Assembly: GCA_032209605.1 (NCBI GenBank)
Contig: JASFXZ010000012.1
Span: forward strand, 5,828,001 to 5,892,000
Origin: Mactromeris polynyma
Lineage: Eukaryota; Mollusca; Bivalvia; Venerida; Mactridae
Direction of reading: 5' to 3'
Length of the DNA stretch: 64,000 nucleotides
How positions within the stretch are numbered: the first letter of the stretch is position 1; each line of letters starts with the position of its first letter. The translations under genes were made by a program, and so were the position numbers. The notes below the pieces were generated by a model that had not been told where the DNA came from, did no database searches, and saw nothing but the letters and a program-made list of their open reading frames with translations. Of the stretch, positions 36,299 to 47,021 are shown in pieces.

Positions 36299-37990
36299 AC
36301 CGCTATGGTGGCGAACATTTCGATCCCACCGCAAGCGGGTTCGAAAAAAATACACCTGTACTTAAAACCACTTGAAAATGAAGCCTAGTTTCAAGAAAAT
36401 AAATTACCTTCATTTCAAGTACACTGCAACCTAATGTCACAGCACAATGATTGGTTACATCTTTCACCCATGATATTAATACTTCATTGCCTTTCATACA
36501 TGCAACCTGCATTTAGAATAATCATGATTAGCTCCAATACTTTTTTCACCAAATTTACGTATAAACAGGTTTACTTATATTCTTCGCTGTATGTTTCAAC
36601 ACACATTTTATTACAAACATTCTCAATATCATGGTTCATGCAGAACAACTGAGACATTTTCAAGGACATTTTGAACTTTTATGAACTAATGCTTATTACC
36701 AACTCAATAAATAGTAAAACGATGACAAATGGTCATGATTATCATTTAACACCGAAACAGCTGAAAACATGCTATATAAGGTATTCGACCCATAATGGAC
36801 ATTTCTCCGAAGGCAAATGAAACTTGTATTGATTGAATATGTACTATAATGCGGATAAAATGTTAAAACTTCATATTTTTTTACCGTTCTAAACAAAGTT
36901 ATGACCTTTTTTCTACTTCTTTCCTGAAAAACGTTAGCCGTACAGAAATAACCAGTAAATGGAAAATTAACATTTCACCTCTTATTTTTTAATATTTCTT
37001 GCTTAGGAAAGCATCTTTGCACTAATCAGATATGTAGAATGAAGTAATGTAAGACACATCTACAAGAAATTCAAGGAAATTGTTGTTTTTTTACATTTAT
37101 GCATATATCATTTAAGAAATGGGCAAGTTCCTTTAAAATAGTGTTAATTGCAGATGACCTAAACGAAATTGATGTATCAATGGGGCATCAAACTGTCTGT
37201 CGTAAAAATTATTTACATTATCTAACACAGACTATATCAAACTTATAGAGAGTTTTACCGTCCGGTTACAGCGCAATTTAATTTTGAACAGAATGACGTG
37301 CACATTTCTCTGAGAAAAAGTAACACTTCTAAGTGGTTTTGTTTGCTTTTTCACAAAAGTATTACTTTTTTCTGGAAAATTTAACTCAGTGGTGTTGTAA
37401 AACGTAATGATATTGACTGTGCAACAAAATCATGGTAATTTTTGGTCTCCTTATAACTTATTTATTTATTTTCAATATGTTGTCACTGAAATATATATTA
37501 CCTCCCTTTATGAAAAAGTTGAGTTTTTTTTAATTAATTGCAACTGTTTGCTTTCAGAAAAACGTGTCGAAGCAATTTCGAATAGGATTTTATAATTCAA
37601 ATAAATTATAAATAATAATATTTTGATATCTTATTTTGTAACAAGATTTATATGTTGCTTACAGAGCCATACATATACAATGGAAATGACGTAATTCAGT
37701 TATGGGTCTAATACCTTAAAGTAACCTGGACAACCGACAACACGCGTAATTCCTATAATATTATATTTTTGAAGCGAGGGGGTATAATTTCTATTCAGGC
37801 AATTACCCTATGAAGTGAGACAGCAGTAGACACTAGCATTACCAGTTATTGATTATAAATGACATTGCCTACTATCAGAGCAGAGCTATTAGAAAATCAT
37901 GCCTGTCAAAATGCTATTTGACTTTATTAATAGATGAACATCTTTAATCAACAGTTCAAAATAATTAACTCACACATTTGAAAGCTCACA
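36299..37990. other. 1.7-kb spacer, no gene recognised
   Basis: AT-rich unique DNA. 36300-36365 (GATCCCACCGCAAGCGGGTTCG) contains a GC-rich imperfect hairpin. Short open readings here lack coding character. Confidence 0.45.
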
Positions 37991-38200
37991 CTACTCTGGC
38001 TGATCAAAGTGATATGTGGGGTCATCCAGATCATAATCAGGATCATACATGTCTTCTGTGTTAAAGCTTCGCCCTTAGTAGATATCATATACAATGAAAC
38101 ATAAAGGTCTTACAAACCAAACATGATCCTTAACGGGAGGACCATAGTGGTCCTGATTCGCTCTCCTCAGTTTGACAGCTCTAACATTATAATTAGACAT
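37991..38200 (-). pseudogene. Coding-like fragment with acidic C-terminus, one internal stop
   Basis: From an ATG at 38200 the minus strand reads MSNYNVRAVKLRRANQDHYG, then PPVKDHVWF, then a TAA at codon 42 (38077-38075). In the same frame it continues GRSFNTEDMYDPDYDLDDP and TYHFDQPE before TAG at 37991-37993. A donor (GTAAGA) follows DHVWF and an acceptor-like AACACAG precedes EDMYD, but those phases do not join, so a spliced gene is not supported. It is either a nonsense-mutated fragment or two small exons of a gene whose other parts I cannot see. Family unrecognised. Confidence 0.38.
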
Positions 38201-38338
38201 GATTTAAAAGGAAATCAGTGCATGAAGGCAAAGTGATCACGCCCCCAATATCCATGTTTTATGATGATTCTGAATAATGTGTACTATCATGGTCCATAAG
38301 ATACACATTCTATTGAATTTAAAGTTGTTTTCTTTAAT

Positions 38339-38530
38339 TTAACCTGCTGAGTTAGACCAATCAACGTTCTTAGAAGAATTATAGAAGTCAATGCCAGGAA
38401 GCTTCTTAATAACTTTGATCTTATTCTGGCCATTACTTTTGAAGAGATGTAATTGGAACGAAAATGTAATAGATGGATGACGGCCCGACAGTGAGTGATT
38501 ACATGCACTTCGAATGCACAATATGCACAA
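38339..38530 (-). CDS. Possible exon, unknown
   Basis: The minus strand reads HPSITFSFQLHLFKSNGQNK and KLPGIDFYNSSKNVDWSNSA, with a CAG/GTTAAA donor-like end at 38343. It could belong with the minus-strand pieces at 37991-38200 and 40181-40318. Evidence is composition only. Confidence 0.2.
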   Translation of the reverse strand: MCILCIRSACNHSLSGRHPSITFSFQLHLFKSNGQNKIKVIKKLPGIDFYNSSKNVDWSNSAG

Positions 38531-38704
38531 AGTAATAATGCGTACTTGACACCTGAGTTACTAAGAGGATTCCAGCACATGACGCATTGCCTTAGTAGAA
38601 TTGTGATGGCCCGGTAAGTCATACTAGCAAGTCCTTTAAACAGGACTAGTAAATTACACTCAATTACATTGCCATCAGAAATGTAGCGATGTGGGATAAA
38701 AAGG

Positions 38705-38792
38705 CTGCTTGGTTAGCTTAGTCGGTAGAGCGCCGTACTAGTGTGGATGGGGAAGTGGGTTCGAGTCCCGCATTGGGCGCATTTTTCTTTTT
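38705..38792 (+). mobile_element. tRNA-like sequence with Pol III boxes, probably a SINE head or tRNA pseudogene
   Basis: A box TAGCTTAGTCGG (38714-38725) and B box GGTTCGAGTCC (38758-38768) are near-consensus, and the T stem GTGGG/CCCGC pairs. The acceptor ends do not pair and the anticodon arm (CCGTACTAGTGT) is degenerate, so it is not a functional tRNA. TTTTTCTTTTT immediately after could stop Pol III. Confidence 0.6.
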
Positions 38793-39104
38793 AAATTACT
38801 TCAGACAGATACTTGTTATTTTACAATTTTGGAGGTTGGTGCTCAATACAAACAGCACTCAAATTCAAATATCCCCCGAGTTCCTTAACACATCAACGAA
38901 AGACTCTAACATAATATGTGGGAGGGGAAATGGTCAGTCTTGAGTGAATCAAAGCCATGTCTTATGGATTTCAAGTCTAGCGAATTAAACACTAGTTTAA
39001 ATTATCTATTGTGAACGATATAACAAGAGTAAGCCACTATTTCCATGATAATGAACGGCATTTCATTCGGGGCCAACACACTTCCGTAAAATAGTGGCTA
39101 AGAT

Positions 39105-40001
39105 TAATCAATGTACACTTAGAGCCACTTCTAACCCGACACTTATAATTCGGTATAACTAAATTATTTGTGAGCGGATTTCGTTCAAATTTGGAATACA
39201 AATAATTCAACACATCATACGTACTTCTTAGAAATTTAATTGCAATTGATCAACAAATCATAAAAAAACATATGAAAAGTCATCGAATCGCAATAAAATT
39301 CGTACACCGAGTAACTAAAACCTCGTGTGTCCTCCCATGTCGCTTACGACATGCACACACTTTGTCTCATCGACAGTACGTAGTTTCGGATGAAACCTTT
39401 GGGAATATTCATCCATTCCTGCACAAGGGCATGTTCCAGTTCACGCAGATTGCGAGGGGTTGTCGGTCGCCTCCGTACTCGCCTGTTTAGCTCGTCTCAC
39501 ACATGCTCAATAACATTGAGATCAGGCGACTTGGATTTGTTTACACTTTTTGTTAAAGAGAAACAGGTTGATACTGCATATTTTGCAATTAAAATTATTG
39601 CTATGTAAATACAGTACATTTACATACGTATCCGAGTTATTGGCCGGCCTGCAACACGCCAATTGCGCGACCGCTATATTGATTATCAGTTGAACCAATG
39701 CTGATTTTAAAATCAAGATTCTGTTTTTAAGGTTCGAATTGCGTTCTAGAATAATAAACCGAAAATGAAAATCGATGTTTTTCTCTTACCAACATTTCCT
39801 CGTGCGAAATGGTGAAATCGTACATGTCCAACGTGCAAAAGTGACCGATAGTCACAGCTGAACGATTTTATCATTTTTGTACAGCTCATGTTGCCAAACA
39901 ACAAAATATTTAAGTTTGAAATAAATATCTTGAACCATATTGGAGAAAATCGAATTTGAAAAGTGTCAGGTTAGAAGTGGCTCCCAAGAGTACATTGATT
40001 T
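39105..40001 (-). mobile_element. Tc1/mariner-type element, internally deleted
   Basis: Inverted ends of about 40 bp: 39106-39144 (AATCAATGTACACTTAGAGC, continuing CACTTCTAACCCGACACTT) and the complement at 39961-40000 with about five differences. A TA is present at the left border; on the right it reads TT. Between the ends lies the C-terminal part of a Tc1-type transposase on the minus strand (39315-39529) and about 430 bp of noncoding sequence where the rest of the gene should be. Total length of about 0.9 kb compared with the usual 1.3-1.7 kb shows deletion. Confidence 0.85.
39315..39529 (-). pseudogene. Tc1-type transposase C-terminal remnant
   Basis: The minus strand reads SPDLNVIEHV, then a TGA where relatives have Trp (W-D-E-L), then DELNRRVRRRPTTPRNLREL, EHALVQEWMNIPKGFIRNYV and, after a one-base shift, GGHTRF and TAG. 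The SPDLN-x-IEH motif includes the last catalytic acidic residue of the DDE/D triad; the first two acids and the DNA-binding domain are missing. Confidence 0.85.
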
Positions 40002-40180
40002 TCGGAGGGAGGGGTACTGTTAAGTTACGAAGCTGACTAAAGTCTACCATAAATGCTTAAACAAATTATAAAAATACAGAACGTTAACAACATATTGTTT
40101 TTCATTCAATTCGATAATAAACATTTTGAGAAACCCCCTCTTACCTGTCTATCGTTTTATGCTCCAATACACTCCTTTAC

Positions 40181-40318
40181 TTGAATCCACAAAATCACAT
40201 CATCCCCAATGTTCACATTTTTTGAACCGTTTTTGTCGCTCATTTTTACTACACTTTCGTTTTTAGACTGGGGCGTTAGCCCCATGTCTTTAGTAACCGT
40301 AATTTTGGAAACAGCCAT
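40181..40318 (-). CDS. Candidate first coding exon, function unknown
   Basis: On minus, ATG at 40318 opens 46 codons (MAVSKITVTKDMGLTPQSKN, then VVKMSDKNGSKNVNIGDD, VILWIQ) up to CAA/GTAAAG at 40180. Without splicing it would stop at 40157 after 53 codons; a stronger donor (CAG/GTAAGA) at 40144 lies beyond that stop. About 50-90 bp upstream on the minus strand are an octamer, a CCAAT box and a perfect CRE. No domain recognised. It is head-to-head with the four-exon gene starting at 40727. Confidence 0.4.
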
Positions 40319-40365
40319 ATCAGAGTTAGACGGTTTTGATACCACTCTGTGTATCACGGCGCATG

Positions 40366-40407
40366 ATTTGCATAAACCAATCAAATGTCTAATTTATTGT
40401 GACGTCA
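40366..40407. promoter_or_regulatory. Compact promoter-like cluster: octamer, CCAAT box, CRE
   Basis: ATTTGCAT (40366-40373, complement ATGCAAAT), CCAATC (40377-40382) and the palindrome TGACGTCA (40400-40407) lie within 42 bp. They sit between two oppositely oriented candidate genes in a CpG-richer patch. These are the classic Oct, NF-Y and CREB/ATF sites. The positions suit a divergent promoter; this is inference from motifs. Confidence 0.5.
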
Positions 40408-40726
40408 CCAGCCGCCGTACTACTTTAATTTCCTTTTCCTTTGACTTTTTGATGGATTTATAATTACTATCGTGAGAATTTCATCGTAAATGGAAAATTC
40501 TTGTTCCAGAGTTATTGTTTAAGTGTTGTGGTTAAGATTTCTTTGCTAAGACCTGCTTTTGGGAGCGCAAACAGAGAAATCTATTAATTGAGGGCGGATT
40601 ATTTTTTATCGGAAACAAAACCGCTCCATACGGATACATTTGTTACAATTCCCACAGCCAGTGCAAATACACATCCTAGTATCAGGTTACTGATAAGCAC
40701 TCATTAGTGAATGGTGTGGGAACACT

Positions 40727-43600
40727 ATGGCGAATGTTTATGAACTGTTGATAACACATTCAAGACAAAATGTGTCTACGGTCTGTGATTCTGGCGCTTA
40801 TCGCATAATACGACGTTCTCCGGAAACGACGTCGAAAAATCACGAACCCCTACCGAAGTATTGCGGAAGCGAAAATATGTCAGGTTTGTTTACAAAACAA
40901 ACCGCGCGGCTTGTCGATATTATTCACTTTTCATCGTCGGATATAATCTGATTAGTCGGAAAACACATGGATGATTTTCAGGTAAGCTTGCTTTTATTGT
41001 AATTTTCAATATCAGTGTTTTACACAAACAATTTTCAAATGTCGGAATCTACGTGCACTTTGTTCTATTTTTAGATTTGAACTTTCCCTTTCGTTGACAT
41101 AGTTTAATTTCGTATTTGCTTCTACAAAACGCGTACTCAAAACATAAACATAGTCACAACTGACAAAATAAGGTTTCAGTTACCTAGTTTTTATTTTCTG
41201 AAAAATGGCGATAAGGTTTTGACGCAACTTCGATTTTCCAAACACATTATGTGTCACATACCTGTTGAAGAATGCTGTCTTACGACCACATTTCAGTTAT
41301 GAATTTTGCTTGATAAATGTAGCGTATGTTGTAGGGAACATTTTTAGAGCACAATTGTGCACTGACATGAGTATGAGATACATTTATTTATGCATAAAGT
41401 ATCAATCCATCAAAACGGAACTGCTCGGTATATTCCGCCAGAAGCGCGTGACGTTTACTACTCGTATATGTAAATATTTTTTTTGTTATTATTGATGGGG
41501 TCATGGTGCAGTGGTAGGGCGCATGATTTCGAATCTGGCGTTCTCGCTTCATAACTCGATGGTAGTAGTATTTTTTTTTTTTATTACCAATCACTTCTAC
41601 TGTTGTCTAGAAAAGGCATTTATCATAGTTGATAGAAAAAATATTTTTGTCAATTAGGATATTGCACTTGCATACACTTGCTTTAATATATAGTGAACTC
41701 TAGTTTGTTTACCATTCTCCAGGAACTGGATGGTTTTTATGCAGACTTTGTATTTACACAGAGGAGGAGACTGAGGAAAAATTTCAACAGACAATTCATG
41801 ATTTTATGGGTACTAATTAACAACAATTATAATTGATCTAGTCATTACACAATAGTGCACTTGCAAATTCCTGTTTAATATCTGACAATATTTATGATTG
41901 TTGGAACCACAATGAAAAAATGAATACACATTTTATACAGAATCAGACTATATATGTATTGAAGTTTGATTACAATATATCAATAACAGACAATTACAGG
42001 GATATATTGCTCTACACATTGTCACAGTATTATATCTCAAGGTTTATTTGGGGAAGATGACCCAACCCTTCAAATTGGGAATTTTTGTCCAGATATTACA
42101 GCAAAATGTTAGCAACTAAAGTAAAGCATGTAGTGCTTAATTAATCAACAACTGCTATTTTTATAAACTGCCTGTTAGAGAAAAGCCTCTAACTTGTCAA
42201 TTGTTGGCTAAATTGAACCAATTTTTTTAGGAAATTTTACATTCAAATTGGGAAAAATATATACTTTTTGCATTGGGAATATATACTGACACCAAGAAGA
42301 AACTGTGCACTGACTTAGAAATAAAGTTTGTAACCATTTAGATAAAACATATAGGCAAATTTGGTAGCAAAATGTGACAGCTTTTATTGGCTACATGATG
42401 CATTATTCTTAAATTAAATTGATGTCATTCTCGGTATAATAATAACGCTAGAATGACGTAGGGGTGAAAACTAAAAGTTGCACCACGTCATCAACAATAT
42501 CAATGATCTGACTGCTGCCTTAATTCACGAGTGGAATGCCATCCCCGCCGACGTGGTTAAAGACGTTACGTCAGGTCAATGCGGTCAAGAATACTTGCGT
42601 TGATTCGTAGGAGAGGAGGACATAGCATATACTGATATCAGAGGGCAAACACACATTTAGAATAAAAAGAAAAGTGTGCAACCCCTAAGTCAGTGCACAG
42701 TTTCTTTTTGGTGTCAGTATAGATGAATAATGGCTATAAAACTGCAGAACAAACCATGTATCTCTATAGTCTACCAGTTATAAGAAATCCTTACAAGAAA
42801 ACAAGATTGTTATAATATTACATTGTTAACCTATATCAATGTATTGAACTATTAATAATGAAAAAAAAATTAAATGTACATATTCTACATGATAAAATAT
42901 TGAATAAATACTCTGTATATCTCTATGTGTATGATTGCTGTATCTTACATTTATAAAAACAGCAATTTTTTCAGTTTTAGGGGATGTATGGCGGGTCCAT
43001 TTGATAGGGGAAATTTGTGATTATAATTCATCAAATTTGGTTATTTATAAGGCTAAAAGTTTTAATAATGTTACTGAAAGGGAAACATATATACTGTTTT
43101 CTGATGGGAATGGTGCCCAATATCTGCCCCAAATTTGCCATAAAGAGGGCTGTAAAATATGTGATAACTGCAGTGGTATGCATAATTATCCATCTTTTAT
43201 CAAATGTATGAAATAATCTGATAGTAACAGTTTACCTATAATCTGCATAATTTGAACATTGGCTTACAGCAAGTGTAAACAAAAACTCAAGAAACTAGAT
43301 TAAATAAACTGGTTGACAAGATAAGAAATAAGCATTTTTTTGCATTGATATTGAATAATTTGAAATTTGATGGAGCACTATTAAGTAGTATGTTAATAAC
43401 TTTGTTTTAGGGTATATTTAAATATGGGAATATTCTGTAATTATAATACAAATGTTTCAGAATAAAATGTATGTTCGACCCTTCTTGGGACTTTAACAGA
43501 ATACCACCATGTTATTTTTGTATTTTCAGGGTGTGTCATTAACATATCGTGTCAAAGCAATGATGTTGTCCTGTATGTGAAGGATGGTGAATGGCCATAA
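40727..43600 (+). CDS. Four-exon gene for a 171-residue Cys-rich protein, unknown family
   Basis: Exons: 40727-40883 (ATG in ACTATGGCG, donor CAG/GTTTGT), 41723-41809 (acceptor TTCTCCAG, donor GTACTA), 42975-43175 (acceptor TTTTTTCAG, donor GTATGC), 43530-43600 (acceptor TATTTTCAG, stop TAA). All three introns are phase 1 and the joined frame is open. Segments: MANVYELLITHSRQ; WFLCRLCIYTEEETEEKFQQ; GDVWRVHLIGEICDYNSSNL; ETYILFSDGNGAQYLP; CHKEGCKICDNCSGCVINIS; VVLYVKDGEWP. The CxxC near exon 2 and the cluster of Cys across exons 3-4 suggest zinc binding. No signal peptide or membrane segment. The first donor is weak; an alternative CAG/GTAAGC at 40982 would give MDDFQ in another phase and a less protein-like exon 2. 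A Tc1-type derivative lies in intron 2. Confidence 0.6.
42282..42721 (+). mobile_element. Short Tc1-type derivative with 37-bp terminal inverted repeats
   Basis: The left end 42282-42318 (TATACTGACACCAAGAAGAA, then ACTGTGCACTGACTTAG) and right end 42685-42721 are inverted copies with a single mismatch. TA at the outer borders fits the Tc1/mariner target duplication. The 440-bp body carries a transposase C-terminal remnant on plus. It sits in intron 2 of the four-exon gene. Confidence 0.88.
42481..42661 (+). pseudogene. Transposase C-terminal remnant inside the short Tc1-type element
   Basis: Plus strand: NDLTAALIHEWNAIPADVVK, then GQCGQEYLR and TGA at 42601. A shifted frame continues to RGQTHI and TAG at 42659, mirroring the usual RGGHT-x-Y end of Tc1 transposases. 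This and the element ends imply an internal deletion of a once complete transposon. Confidence 0.7.
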
Positions 43601-44961
43601 CGAGTTTAAAGAGTATGTGGCCTAAGTGGAAGTCAATTCTTGCCATTTACTCGGCTGAGAGGAAGGCTTAGCCAAGAGCATTCAGCGGAACCTGAGAGAT
43701 TGTAAGAAGGGCATTATCTGTCCTGAAGTATAATATACACATACATGGATACATTTTCCATGTTGAGAAAAAATATGCCATTGTTACTATAGAAACAGAA
43801 TGTTAAATTCAAAGGGGCAATTGTATATACATATTTATTTAGGTAAATAGGTTAGTTTGTCTTATATTTTGTTAACTTAAATGTATATGAGAGTACAGTT
43901 ACATGACTGCTATAATTTCCACATAGTTCTTTATATTAATTGTTTTGCTCAATAGTTCATCTTAATGTAATTGATCAAGAGTGTATCTTATTCCAGTTTA
44001 TTTTGTAATTTAACACATTTGTTGGATATTTAAGGAAAATATGCTGCTACATAATTGTTAACCTGGTATTTTTTACATGTATGAGGATTGCATGTATGAT
44101 ACTTAAGCCTGAAAAAGGGAAGTAGTCATTAAATTATTATATTGAATTAGTTGCCATGGTAACACCATACATTAAAAATATTCATGTTATGCAAATAATA
44201 TTAATACTCAATTGTTTTTAATCATTAATGAAAGAAAATGTTTACTTTTTTATAATTTCAATGCTAGATCTTTAACAATAACTGTGTACATTAATTTATT
44301 TGTAAAATGTTCCTTTGATTGATGTCTATCTTCACATTTATCACAAATTTGCTGATTATACAAAGTAGAATTAGAAACTTTCAAAATAGCCAAGTATTCA
44401 GAGGTGTAGATATTTTTAAAGAAATTCATTTATATACAAAAACTGCATTTTATAAACAGAGTAAACTGCATATCTCTATATTTGTAGTACTTTTACAAAA
44501 TGGTTACTATGGCAACTACATTCTTCTGGTTTTCTGAAAAATACATATCAAGATTTGTCAATAAGTCAATTAAAGTGATATGTAGTGTTCTATAAACATT
44601 ACTATTGTATTATGCACACTAGTCAATGTTATTGTATTGGTTGATGCAAATATTGAAATGAAATAAATTGTGAAATTCACAAAAATGCCTTTTTACATAT
44701 GTTTTTAAATTGGCCACAAAAACAACTTTCAGACGTCAAATTTTGAAATGGAAGTTATTTTTGTGATCAGGGGATATGTGTCTTTCAAATGCAAGCAAAA
44801 CATATATTTTAATAAATGTTGCCATAAGCGCCAAAAGCACAGACCCTGGCTCAGATAACAAAAATACAGCTTGATTAGGTCACAACTTTTTTAATTATTG
44901 GATTACAAAACCGGCGATTGATTTTTTGCTAAAATGGAAAAAAATAAATATCGAATTTTAA
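43601..44961. other. Downstream flank of the four-exon gene, no further gene seen
   Basis: AT-rich, probably containing the 3' UTR. AATAAA occurs at about 44661 (GAAATAAATTGTG), far from the stop. No transposon or coding-like reading recognised. Confidence 0.4.
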
Positions 44962-45213
44962 CTCTTTTTAAAATTTTCGTTTCCAACCATTTCGATTGTG
45001 GACCAAAATAAAGAAAATACGAACGAAATTGAGTACGAATCCGATCCCGTTTTTAGACTAGTGTCCGAAAAATGGATCAATATTCGTAGTATAATGAAGT
45101 AAACGGTGCGCACATGTAAACCCATCGAAACTGTACGGATCGGACGGGTTTTACAACATCCATTGCTGTTTACGCACAACGATTGTCTGCACATTCGTTT
45201 GTTGGACATTTAA
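44962..45213 (+). other. CpG-richer coding-like patch, open on both strands
   Basis: Plus reads FPTISIVDQNKENTNEIEYE, SDPVFRLVSEKWINIRSIMK, a TAA at 45100, then in the same frame TCKPIETVRIGRVLQHPLLF and LHIRLLDI before TAA at 45211. AA/GTAAAC just before the first stop could be a donor. The minus strand is also open for 83 codons from an ATG at 45209. Plus looks more protein-like. It may be a first exon or a promoter patch. Confidence 0.25.
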
Positions 45214-45640
45214 ACTTTGCTTGTGTCGTCAAAAAGGCATTTCAGGTGTTAATATTAAAGTAAATCATAATTTTTAAATGTTATTTATCGAAATACGCCA
45301 ATTATTTGCCCATTTGCTAATTTCTAAAATTGGTAAGCCATCAGGTAGCCAGCACGATAAAATTCAATGTACATGTAATGCTTGCAAGCCTGTCGGACTG
45401 GCAATCAACTAATTGATAACAAGATTAGTTAAATAAATAAACGTTAAGATCAACTCACCCGCACACACATTGATTACAAGTGAAGGCGGTAAATTAAAAC
45501 CTGTCCTATCATAGTCCAGGTTGAACTGTAGTCATACATGCATGCTTTGAAATTAACATTGATTGACACAGTGCAATACTTGTACAATCTAGGGTTGACA
45601 AGTCTTTACAGAACACGAACAAAATTTGTCTGCCCCAGCT
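45214..45640. other. No gene seen
   Basis: Unique AT-rich sequence; GTACATGTAATGCTTGCAAG at about 45368 has the look of repeat-derived DNA but I could not assign it. Confidence 0.4.
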
Positions 45641-46380
45641 TTCTGCGCTTTCAGCGCTTTGATTCATGTTCGGCGGAACTCCGCTCTTCATTTTTACATG
45701 TATATAGCTACAGACATAATGGTGATTTGATCAAAGAATCTTTCCGAGGTCATTGCCTCCCACTGCTGACTTAAGTTAGAAAGCTATCTGTCGATTCCAG
45801 TCCACTGCTGACTTAAGTTGGAAAGCTATCTGTCGCTTACAGTGAAACAAAGGAATGTACTAGTTATGGAGACCAGGTAGATTTTGTATAGACTGACAAC
45901 ACCTTTAAATGACCAAAGCTGTTGATTATTAAACCCAACAGTGCTTAACCAAACGTTACAGTCTTTCTGCGCTTTCAGCGCTTTGATTTTAGTAGGCATC
46001 CCGATGGCAGTAAGACTGTTTACAATTTATTGCGTACACGCGGAATTCAAGCGCTAATGATTCTGGGAGGTTTCAGATTCTATTTTTGATGCGCTTTTTG
46101 ATATTGCTATTACCTTCAACCGGATTGTCTACCCGAAGCACTCTCAAGAAAATAGTACATGCAAACTCCTCCGATTGTATTATAAGATGAGTATAATGGC
46201 CGATTTGTCAAGGATATATCAATTGTGGAATGGCCGTAGTCTTGATATAAACGCTTTTTCTGGATTATTTGGGACATATTTGGCGAATGAGTTTACACGA
46301 AAATTCGCGTTTTGATTTTTAATAGTATAATATGGAAAACGTGCAGTATTGCCTCTATGTACCTTTAGTCCTTTGTTAAT
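45641..46380 (+). repeat. Cluster of dispersed-repeat ends and copy 2 of the repeat at 23262
   Basis: TCTGCGCTTTCAGCGCTTTG occurs at about 45641 and 45966, each starting a different continuation. 46089-46345 aligns in order with 23262-23545, whose first block, GGCGCTTTAGCGTCTCTTTG, resembles these GCGCTTT heads. The heads form an AAGCGC/GCGCTT-type hairpin. I read the cluster as nested old copies of one noncoding interspersed family. Confidence 0.65.
45760..45837 (+). repeat. 42-bp tandem duplication (two copies)
   Basis: CCACTGCTGACTTAAGTT, AGAAAGCTATCTGTCG and a tail are repeated at 45760 and 45802 with few differences. Confidence 0.85.
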
Positions 46381-46527
46381 ATTTATATCGTTAGTAACGC
46401 AGTAGACTTTGCGATGAAATAATGTAATAAACTGGCGAATTGTCATTATTTGTCGATAATGTTAATCATTCAACTATCTTATTTTACTGACTCCGACCGA
46501 ACAAGACGTTAAAACATGATGTTCATG

Positions 46528-46606
46528 TACAATGTATTGTGTGTGCGTGTGTGCATGCATGTTTGTGTGTGTGGATGTGCGTGCTTGTGCGTGTGGGAAT
46601 TCTTGT
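46528..46606 (+). repeat. GT-rich microsatellite
   Basis: Interrupted (GT)n with TGTGCGTG and TGCATGCATG blocks. It is capable of purine-pyrimidine alternation over about 80 bp. Confidence 0.75.
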
Positions 46607-46707
46607 TTGTTTGTGCGTGCTTATATTGTTAATAGAAGGCCATATTGAAAAAAAGATGTACAATTTATTGTTAACCTTAACTATGTAACCTTCTGAAAAT
46701 AAAGAAT

Positions 46708-46726
46708 TTATTATTATTATTATTAT
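46708..46726 (+). repeat. (ATT)n microsatellite
   Basis: Six TTA/ATT units following AATAAAGAA. Confidence 0.8.
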
Positions 46727-47021
46727 AAAAGTAGGTTTTTTAAAACAATTTATTTATCCTTTTGCAATGTACGATCTGGAGTGGAGTCCCTTTAAGACCA
46801 TTATTAAGTACAATCATTCAAAGGTCTTGAATAATATAAGCATGCAACATACACACTTAAACTGCTTTGCTGATTGGTCACTGTACTTGCCTATTCTGGA
46901 ATATTGTCATAATTGTCCAACTGAGTGATTAAGATGAAATTCTTACAGTCCCGTATCACAATGTTTAGAACGAAACTGTTCAAATATACGACTGCATGAT
47001 TATCAACCCGCAACGATTTTG

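Noticed and set aside
36303..36512. Minus reading frame ending GVFFSNPLAVGSKCSPP
   Set aside because: It overlaps sequence immediately after the bivalve repeat and looks repeat-derived, not genic.
41497..41560. tRNA gene (GGGGTCATGGTGCAGTGGTA...TTTCGAATC)
   Set aside because: A-box-like start and a TTCGAA loop are present, but there is no B box and no pairing acceptor stem; at most a worn SINE head.
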